The position numbers and the translations under genes were made by a program. Below, one piece after another: positions 12,530 through 12,955 of a stretch of 12,955 nt of DNA (positions are counted from its first letter, which is position 1; each line of letters starts with the position of its first letter). The DNA is from JBBQQG01 sp038216175 (GTDB lineage: Bacteria > Patescibacteriota > Saccharimonadia > Saccharimonadales > OMJO01): contig JBBQQG010000026.1 in NCBI GenBank assembly GCA_038216175.1, forward strand, positions 1 through 12,955, in the 5' to 3' direction. The notes under the pieces were generated by a model. The model searched no databases, was not told the origin of the DNA, and saw nothing but the letters and a program-made list of their open reading frames with translations.

Positions 12530-12955
12530 TCAAATCAAAAATGTATTTACTGATAAAAATAAACTAATAGTAGCTATTACGATTAATGAGAATAAAAACA
12601 TTTTTTTACCCCATAATTCATAATTAATTTGATAACTTACTAATCCTTTATATATCCAGACTGCGCCGAGCATAATCGACACGGCTGCAAAAATTAGACC
12701 AGTATATTTTGTAACACTAAGAAAAATACATGCACCAACTAATAGCAGAATATAAGCAATAATTTGTTTTTTTGTATTATCTATTCCTTTGACAATCGGG
12801 GTCAAAGGAATGTCAGCCGATGAATAATCCTTTAGTCGGTATAACGCGATTGAAAAAAAGTGTGCCATTTGCCAGAAAACCATAATTAAAAATAAGAACA
12901 AAACGGCAAGATCTAACCTATTTTTTACAGCAACGTATCCCGCGACAGGGGGCAT
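12530..12955 (-). CDS. cyoE: Heme O synthase (protoheme IX farnesyltransferase), C-terminal part, runs off right edge
   Basis: Adds a farnesyl group to heme B to give heme O for cytochrome bo-type terminal oxidases; an integral membrane enzyme of the UbiA superfamily. The 141 visible residues match the second half of CyoE: PPVAGYVAVKNRLDL, then FWQMAHFFSIALYRLKDY, then ADIPLTPIVKGI, followed by three hydrophobic helices. The usual Q-M-P-H-F reads Q-M-A-H-F. The first Asp-rich motif and N-terminal helices lie beyond the window; the Met at 12955 is probably internal, since the catalytic first half is missing. It stops at TAA 12532-12530, 53 nt before the polyprenyl synthase start. The oxidase subunits (cyoABCD) would be expected further right if this is a cyo cluster. 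This is the strongest hint of aerobic respiration in the window. Confidence 0.92.
   Translation of the reverse strand: MPPVAGYVAVKNRLDLAVLFLFLIMVFWQMAHFFSIALYRLKDYSSADIPLTPIVKGIDNTKKQIIAYILLLVGACIFLSVTKYTGLIFAAVSIMLGAVWIYKGLVSYQINYELWGKKMFLFSLIVIATISLFLSVNTFLI

Noticed and set aside
384..12955. Use of an alternative genetic code (TGA as glycine)
   Set aside because: TGA closes the GT2 gene (8244-8246) and the 183-aa gene (9943-9941) exactly where family length or gene spacing expects, and genes show no internal TGA.
1..12955. CRISPR array, IS element, prophage, attachment site or replication origin
   Set aside because: No regularly spaced repeats, terminal inverted repeats, transposase, integrase, phage gene or DnaA-box cluster was seen.

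Overview
The window is A+T-rich and gene-dense, and looks like a chromosomal segment of a small-genome bacterium. My best guess is a member of the Patescibacteria/CPR, most likely Saccharibacteria. The reasons are very short intergenic gaps, tail-to-tail gene overlaps, single-gene transcription units, many small proteins of unknown family, and a heme O synthase (cytochrome bo-type oxidase assembly) in an otherwise reduced-looking gene set. This placement is inference. TGA is used as a stop (the GT2 gene and the 183-aa hypothetical gene), so the TGA-to-glycine code of Gracilibacteria/Absconditabacteria is unlikely. No phage, transposon, IS or CRISPR structure is visible.

Layout, left to right. 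(1) The 5' end of an ABC-F ATPase runs off the left edge behind an inverted repeat. A 155-aa unknown protein and an EEP (DNase I-like) phosphoesterase/nuclease follow. (2) Homoserine dehydrogenase (+) and aspartokinase (-) lie tail to tail, 3 nt apart: two steps of the aspartate pathway. (3) A previously uncalled 40-codon ORF, tRNA-Asn(GTT) with its own promoter, and smpB of the tmRNA ribosome-rescue system. (4) An alpha/beta-hydrolase-like protein (+) faces a membrane-anchored clan-A glycosidase (-). The glycosidase is divergent from a membrane-bound GT2 glycosyltransferase (+), which overlaps a small P-loop kinase (-). This block looks like cell-surface glycan handling. (5) A minus-strand run reads 183-aa unknown, corrinoid adenosyltransferase, lipoprotein, P-loop kinase. 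(6) A glutaredoxin (-) is divergent from a membrane-anchored His-rich extracellular protein (+). That protein meets a trans-polyprenyl diphosphate synthase (-), preceded by the C-terminal part of heme O synthase (cyoE), which runs off the right edge.

The most striking whole-window pattern is how genes start. Most genes have no Shine-Dalgarno sequence. Instead a sigma70-type -10 box, several with an extended TGn, ends only 5-9 nt before the ATG, so transcription should begin at or within about 3 nt of the start codon. This predicts mostly leaderless mRNAs. It also corrects several starts (851, 1776, 10826) and supports the uncalled 40-aa ORF. Only homoserine dehydrogenase and the 183-aa protein show a clear AGGAG-type site.

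No gene-free stretch exceeds 300 bases. The longest gaps are 206-383 (promoter and inverted repeat), 1777-1894 (divergent promoters) and 4322-4588 (aspartokinase leader, possible operator, small ORF). No convincing intrinsic terminator (GC-rich hairpin plus T-run) was found anywhere.
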